Shown piece after piece: positions 14,401 to 18,153 of a stretch of 18,153 nt of DNA. The notes under the pieces were generated by a model. It was not told where the DNA came from, made no database searches, and saw only the letters and a program-made list of their open reading frames with translations. Origin of the DNA: Candidatus Poribacteria bacterium (lineage in GTDB: Bacteria; Poribacteria; WGA-4E; UBA9662); NCBI GenBank assembly GCA_002699335.1, contig PACG01000060.1, positions 1-18,153 of the forward strand, written 5' to 3'. How positions within the stretch are numbered: position 1 is the first letter of the stretch; every line of letters starts with the position of its first letter. Position numbers and translations under genes: made by a program.

Positions 14401-15320
14401 ATTTTGATTTGTTGGCTATCGATGAAGCTTCACAGATGTCGTTGCCCTATGCACTGCTGAGTGCAGCCTGGTTAAAGCCAGAAGGAGAGATGGTTGTGGT
14501 CGGTGATCCACGTCAAATGCCGCCCATTCATAAGCACAACTGGCAGAAGGAACTTCGGCCAACGGCTATTTATCAGCAGCCTTATCACTCTTTATTTGAG
14601 GCCTTGCAAGAGAGGGGGCTGGCTCCAATTGGGCTGGATCGAAGTTTTCGTCTGCACCGCACCGTAGCCCAATTTCTGGCTCAACGGATCTACCTGAAAG
14701 ATGGGATTAATTTCTATTCTGAGCGGACCGAGGTTATTCCGGCTATTAAGACTGATGATGCTTATTTGCAAGCGGTGATGAATCCTGATTACCCTTTAGT
14801 GGTGGTGGAACATCAAGAACAGGAGTCCGAGCAGTACAACCCGATGGAAATTCAACTATTGACGCCTATTATTGAGGCTTGTCTAGATCAACTTAACCTA
14901 AATGATGCGAACGGAATTGGGGTAGTGGTACCACATCGGGCTCAACGAGCCGAGTTACGGCGGCAGTTTCCACAACTCTATACCGCCATCGATACGGTAG
15001 AGCGTTTTCAAGGCGGGCAGAGAGAGGTAATTATCGTCAGTGCGACTGCTTCGGATCCGGATTACGTGCAGCAGGAGTCGGAATTTATCCTCAACCTAAA
15101 TCGACTCAATGTGGCTCTGTCCAGAGCGGAAAAAAAACTGATTGTAATCGCTTCTACCAGTTTGGGTCAACTGCTGACCAATGATATCGAAATGTTGCCC
15201 AATATCGATTTCTGGCAGCAGTTGTTCAACGGATACGCCAAAACCACCCTCTGGCAGGGCAGAAAAAATGAGGTTTCGGTCTCCGTCCGAACAGGTATGG
15301 TAGAAGCAGGCAATCCTTGA
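11481..15320 (+). CDS. Cas4-like PD-(D/E)XK nuclease fused to a Dna2/UPF1-type SF1B helicase
   Basis: 1279 residues. The N-terminal nuclease resembles Cas4 and the TM0106-type RecB-like nucleases. Asp113 (GVADLI), Asp131 and Lys133 (VADIKSS), and Gln145/Tyr149 (QVVIYA) form the PD-(D/E)XK site. Cys20, Cys229, Cys232 and Cys238 are placed as in the 4Fe-4S cluster of that group. A long middle region (about 250-800) links to the helicase: Walker A GPPGTGKS at 840-847, Walker B IDEAS around Asp981-Glu982, GDPRQMPP from 1008, DRSFR from 1053, 'VERFQGGQRE' from 1173, and motif VI 'LNVALSRAEKK' near 1205. Dna2-type enzymes unwind and cut 5' flaps or resected ends. It stands divergent from the SbcCD unit, suggesting joint end processing; a defence role is possible. 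Confidence 0.9.
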   Translation: MPSFHLRVTDLAQYLGLRNCDRFLWFRLHPAQRQELAETLSVVESPISPLLSQRGYWVEAEVAAKTRQQFPNFIDCQQQEIDPYLIQCQQDTVLSQVKLSGRLGQINYAGVADLIHLQPAPQNRLRIMVADIKSSRQERNSHRLQVVIYAKLLQQTAESVGRPIDQIKGSILYLQENDVLPQLKPDQPSFNLTDYNQTLRQLVTSPNSITQRLAASQLDQVAFEIGPWCDQCVYNTLCAVNSFQQRDLSLIPHLNLWQKRTLQNVGLRTPSQVANLTEYQDNRLVARQPDIVDRLRQHRSINQDLDLVVQRAKKVTSSFDQTVESRPYLLTPHFGYLPNRDEYPDLIQVFLDAQQDYILDRLYLLAAGVRGPRLKSDWAQMSPLENHNNKDSQSTVSLAEAASLDEKELLNGLIQFLLKQMPVTPVQLHFYFYDRYTYSLLCNALVRYQDSQPAQQLLDLISRTVAINQQMVSYLDQELKDRQNLGRLCPSLYQTAEAMQFNWKGYKQLFQTAIFDTRQDQVIDQRQVEMDGKIGFSSQIPIEYAYIARKSVQQIAVEPTEQQRLDQFPSILPIQLEFFAKQRIAALHHLEQKFTQTNKRIQKTEIDFVNFLNQAPNYSLQSSLQEYLLLEYQSNKESVAQIYQQPVDDRVLAGHSLRLRYLAAPDSDDIAMPIDQDAVFQIVINQHQIEAGSLTLKEGDWVVLNPVNTNASQLEHGRLAVIEKLEIEACRVALGWRGASKNRFQPWHRQDDPQPNQDYIIDPMTDDINANKACLAIEQAQSNTLHTWLTVDRPDQQLMFHPSETDTFLGWIDQVEGDKRLTNRQIEVVTNNQKLLLVQGPPGTGKSYTLAWALLHRLYQAWQQGGSCAVAVACFTHSASRVVLNQLADRCRALSKLIPDFPSIPIYKIGDSDQNQELTDQVQTFDPYQIDSGNTLPNLLAANRVIIFGGTSAGFYNLARSATTGKQPNWKKKYFDLLAIDEASQMSLPYALLSAAWLKPEGEMVVVGDPRQMPPIHKHNWQKELRPTAIYQQPYHSLFEALQERGLAPIGLDRSFRLHRTVAQFLAQRIYLKDGINFYSERTEVIPAIKTDDAYLQAVMNPDYPLVVVEHQEQESEQYNPMEIQLLTPIIEACLDQLNLNDANGIGVVVPHRAQRAELRRQFPQLYTAIDTVERFQGGQREVIIVSATASDPDYVQQESEFILNLNRLNVALSRAEKKLIVIASTSLGQLLTNDIEMLPNIDFWQQLFNGYAKTTLWQGRKNEVSVSVRTGMVEAGNP

Positions 15321-15362
15321 CTCGGTAGTTGGCTAGCGAGAACTCACTATTGCGCATAAAAG

Positions 15363-15399
15363 AATCCTGACTGAGCGTAACCCGCAATCAGGATTTTTT
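15363..15399 (+). terminator. Hairpin terminator of the nuclease-helicase gene
   Basis: AATCCTGA (15363-15370) pairs perfectly with TCAGGATT (15388-15395) and is followed by a T run. It lies 43 bases after the stop codon. A-rich bases on the left side would let it work for minus-strand transcripts as well. Confidence 0.8.
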
Positions 15400-15710
15400 G
15401 AACCTTGGACCAGTAAAACCTATCGGTCAGAGGCATAATCTAAGTCCCTTTTGGCTTGTAGTACCAAATATGGGTATAGGCAATAGTGTCATTTATCCGT
15501 GATAAGATCGGGTACACGAGTTATCTCTTGCGCGGATATCAGTAGGGGCTAAATAAAAGGTGCTATCGCCTAAACCTGGATTCAGATCGGCTCGTTGAAC
15601 TTTGCTGGTGGGAAAAGTGAAGTGGAAATGCCAACATTTCACCTACTAGAATCGACAGGTCTTGACTGTGTAGAAAATTCAACATTTTTCATCCGAAAAT
15701 CTTTCTCTTC
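15400..15710. other. Intergenic region without recognised genes
   Basis: About 310 bases between the terminator and the end of the DUF6785 relic. No frame with a ribosome site or family similarity was seen. A CGACAGG at 15654-15660 recalls the operator half-site but lacks the second arm and a spaced -10. A short GAAATG/CATTTC inverted repeat (about 15623-15638) is too weak to call. Confidence 0.5.
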
Positions 15711-17627
15711 CTAACTTCGCCATATTCGGTAACCTGTACCTGTAAACAGGCCCACGACGATCCAGATACCGCCGATAAAGCTTTCGCCTAAGACAAGGCC
15801 CAACAGTAGAGGGCCAAATCGGCGATAGCTTCCGGTACCACCTATCTTCAGCACGATCAATTTGCAGAACCAACCCAAAAAATAGATGCCTAAAGCGCGG
15901 GCGATGCACCACTCAGGTGCATTAAATAACCGATTGGATGAAGACTCCACCAGAGAAACTTTCGCCTAAAATACATTTAATCCGCTCATCACACCCACGC
16001 TGATTACCACGACAATGCTTTCGGCCATACTGGCTTCGGTCGGCGTAATCATGTGACGGCAACATTGATCGAATGGTCTGATGGCTGCGGTGACATACAG
16101 CGTAGGTTTCCAAATTTAACCCTCCTTTTTCATAGGTCAGAACCAGAAAAGCGTAAGCCGAAACACACAGAGTCACGCTAACCGACAAGGTGGTAGGCCA
16201 TAGCAGGGAATGACGACAGAGAGCGATGAAGTCTGGCAACCGCATGCTATTCATTAGATTGGGCATCAGCATTTCACGGGTATCCTTCACCATCCCGTCC
16301 TGAAAAGTCAATAGTGCCCAGCTGTCATTTGACACACTGTTGGAACCCAGTATAGTAATAATATAGTCGGTGGGGCGAGACCTCTGTTTGACGTATAACA
16401 GTCCGCCGTTGGCAACCATCTAGGTCTAGGCCCAGTGCAATGATAAAAAATGCTATCAGGATAACGGTTGTCACCTAGTTACTTAACCCGGTCAGAGAAC
16501 TATTAGTCCAATCATACCCCCTACCAGACCGATGATTGCCGAGCGGCAAGAAATTATTTCGTCCTGAGAAACTCGAGGTGTTTGTAATGTCTGGCGGATT
16601 ACCTTTCCCAGATGGGCTCGGCTAGACCAAATCATCACAGCAAATAAAACTATATAAGCGCCCATTCCTTGCCTGACGCAAAAGTTGATCCGCTCCACTT
16701 AGAACCGATAGCAAGAAGAAACACCTGTTCCAGTTTGTTGAAGAGAAAGAAAAACCAGAAGCTGAATGCCACATCGAGCGTCAGCAGATAGGTGAGACCG
16801 ACGACAGACGGGAAAATCTTAAAATTGACAGCTGGACTGCTCCTAAGTGTAGTCCAGGGGTTTTCCGTAAAGTACCGGGAGAGTTAGAATTCGGTTGGGA
16901 TCTGCGGTAATTCAGGCCAATAGGCGTTTAAACCGTTGACCAGGTGTAGCACTAGTGGAACTGAAAAGCCAATCCATACCGACGATTCCTGAAGAAACTG
17001 CTGAATGATAAACCGGGCTGCGGTTGATTGGCCAATTTGATTGGCTGTTGGACCAACGGGAAGGCATAACGTTCACGTTCCACCCACTGCTTTCTCAGGA
17101 TAGCACAGAGACAAAACATCCAGATAGATCAGCAAAACGAAAATTGCCCACCAGCAGAGCGGTTTCATCCAGACTTGCCTGGGCACTGTAAGCCCTCCCT
17201 GATAAAACCCACCAACCGCCTGTTTATTTTTGATGACAATTCAATCTGACAGATATGGGTGATAGAACTGTCGCCACTCGTTTTCCGGCGAGGCAAAGAA
17301 AATAGGAGCCACCAGCAGTGGAATGAGATACCGCATCAGACCCGAGTAGGGAATACCAGCGCTTACGATGATCATCCCCCAGGCAACGATTAATTCCGCT
17401 GGAGAGAAGGCCTGAGTGAGTGAAATTTTTCGGATGTCAGCATTAACGAAAAGAATGGTGATGGTGAACAGAAACACACCAGCGATGGGAAGTGATTTTC
17501 CGGCCAGTGATGTCCCACCAAGAAACAGGTTGTTATACGGAGTTGCAACACTAATCGAGACAACACACAGCAAACCGAGGAAGAGACTTCGACTTGTTAT
17601 CCCGCGAGGTGAGGTCGGTCGGTTCAT
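15711..17627 (-). pseudogene. DUF6785-family membrane protein, full length but broken by frameshifts and stops
   Basis: Pieces of one multi-spanning protein can be read in order across all three frames. The intact N-terminus (17627-17241) begins MNRPTSPRG and has helices such as 'FLGLLCVVSISVATPY', then 'FSPAELIVAWGMIIVSAGIP' and 'ENEWRQFYHPYLSD'. Further on come 'VWIGFSVPLVLHLVNGLNAY', 'YPSVVGLTYLLTLDVAFSFW' (about 16745-16990), 'GMGAYIVLFAVMIWSSRAHL' (16492-16698), 'SNDSWALLTFQDGMVKDTRE' (15922-16419), 'WWSLHPIGYLMHLSGA' (about 15900-15945), and a C-terminus ending 'LFTGTGYRIWRS' at 15711. About 640 codons overall matches the family length, so decay is by small indels and nonsense, not deletion. 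The biochemical role of the family is not established. It follows a Gfo/Idh/MocA gene, a common pairing for carbohydrate-related loci. Confidence 0.8.
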
Positions 17628-17787
17628 AGAACCTGTTTGAGGGTTGGAATTACCATATAACGAAGAGGAGACCGTAATCGCCGGGGAACGGAGGGAATTT
17701 TATCTCCTTTGTTCGGCAAAACCTAATTGATCTCACCGTCAGAAATACTAGATAGAGGCGGGTATCTTCGAGCCGCAAGTGGCTGAC

Positions 17788-17832
17788 AGAATCAGGGATA
17801 TCTGCCCTTCCGCTTTTGTGCTTCTAAAGCGC
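17788..17832. repeat. Dispersed repeat, copy 2
   Basis: Partner of 3099-3143 (27 of 30 bases in the core, about 37 of 45 overall, same orientation). This copy overlaps the stop codon of the oxidoreductase gene and its 3' flank. Confidence 0.5.
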
Positions 17833-18153
17833 AATACTGATGGCTTTTCCTTCTTTAGATGAGGCGTATGCGGCCTGACTGACCGCCACCCCAGCCAAGC
17901 CTTCCCGCAGGCTAGTACCTGGTGAAACGTCGGTCTTCCCATCCCGCACACTAGCGGCGAAATGAGTCCACATATCGGTCCCCGCTTGTCCGTCGTTGTG
18001 CCACTCTCCTTCTTGCAAATTGATCGGCGTTTTGTTTTCCTTAAATCCATGGTGTGTTAGGTAGCGGATATGGCTCTGGTCTAGAGCTGATATATTTCCT
18101 TTCGTGCCAACTAGTTGGAATATATTTTGCATCTTTAACCCGGCCATACTACC
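17824..18153 (-). CDS. Gfo/Idh/MocA-family oxidoreductase, C-terminal part (runs off the right edge)
   Basis: The frame is open from the window edge to a TAG at 17824-17826, giving 109 residues. It matches the C-terminal alpha/beta domain of NAD(P)-dependent sugar oxidoreductases: 'LVGTKGNISALDQSHIRYL', 'HHGFKENKTPI', 'EWHNDGQAGTDMWTHFAASV', then 'DGKTDVSPGTSLREGLAGVA' and 'VSQAAYASSKEGKAISI', the typical final helix and strand. The internal ATG at 18147 is not the true start, because the family's Rossmann domain lies upstream, beyond the window. The gene seems intact here, unlike the membrane-protein relic 196 bases downstream on the same strand. The substrate is not deducible. Confidence 0.85.
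   Translation of the reverse strand, partial: GSMAGLKMQNIFQLVGTKGNISALDQSHIRYLTHHGFKENKTPINLQEGEWHNDGQAGTDMWTHFAASVRDGKTDVSPGTSLREGLAGVAVSQAAYASSKEGKAISIAL

Noticed and set aside
15654..15670. CGACAGG half-site as a seventh palindrome promoter
   Set aside because: The opposite arm is missing, the hexamer at the right spacing is poor, and no gene follows on that strand.
17748..18050. 100-codon minus-strand frame overlapping the oxidoreductase
   Set aside because: It is an out-of-frame shadow of the Gfo/Idh/MocA coding region.
1..18153. CRISPR array or Cas operon suggested by the Cas4-like domain
   Set aside because: No repeat-spacer array and no other cas genes; the Cas4-like fold is fused to a Dna2/UPF1-type helicase.

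Overview
The window is bacterial DNA with dense, mostly intact genes, good Shine-Dalgarno sites and a sigma70-type sigma factor. Family content (SWIM zinc-finger protein, WYL regulator, a DUF6785-type membrane protein beside a Gfo/Idh/MocA oxidoreductase, leucine-rich-repeat fragments) would fit a Chloroflexota-like genome. That placement is an impression, not a demonstration. No tRNA, rRNA or CRISPR array was seen.

Layout. (1) 1-2.6 kb, minus strand: a recombination operon. In order of transcription it holds a Rad52/Erf-like annealing-type protein, SSB, a RemA/DUF370-like small protein with an apparent frameshift, a DEDD 3'-5' exonuclease, and the N-terminus of a WYL-type helix-turn-helix regulator cut by the window edge. 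(2) 2.6-6.6 kb: a promoter-rich control region and small genes: two coiled-coil proteins, a SWIM protein with an in-frame stop, an unknown 84-residue protein, a zinc-ribbon/HTH protein, and a group-2-like sigma factor facing the last of these tail to tail. (3) 6.7-11.3 kb: SbcC and SbcD with three small upstream genes on the minus strand, bracketed by two inverted, decayed copies of one leucine-rich-repeat gene start. (4) 11.4-15.4 kb, plus strand: a 1279-residue Cas4-like nuclease fused to a Dna2/UPF1-type helicase, with a near-consensus sigma70 promoter and a hairpin terminator. (5) 15.4-18.15 kb, minus strand: a DUF6785 membrane-protein gene of full length but shattered by frameshifts, after the C-terminus of a Gfo/Idh/MocA oxidoreductase.

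Main discovery candidate. Six places between 2.6 and 6.6 kb carry a 15-bp interrupted palindrome, best form CGACATAGTCTGTCG, at exactly the same distance (11 bp) from a -10-like hexamer. They sit before the recombination operon (twice in tandem), the coiled-coil pair, the SWIM gene, the 4619 gene and the sigma gene. The TGTC-R core and its spacing to the -10 match the mycobacterial RecA-NDp promoter (TTGTCRGTG-N8-TANNNT), which is activated by PafBC, a WYL-family regulator pair. A WYL regulator is encoded in this cluster. The inference is an SOS-independent, WYL-controlled DNA-damage or recombination regulon, with the sigma factor as a member or co-regulator. SbcCD and the Dna2-like protein lie next to it but lack the motif.
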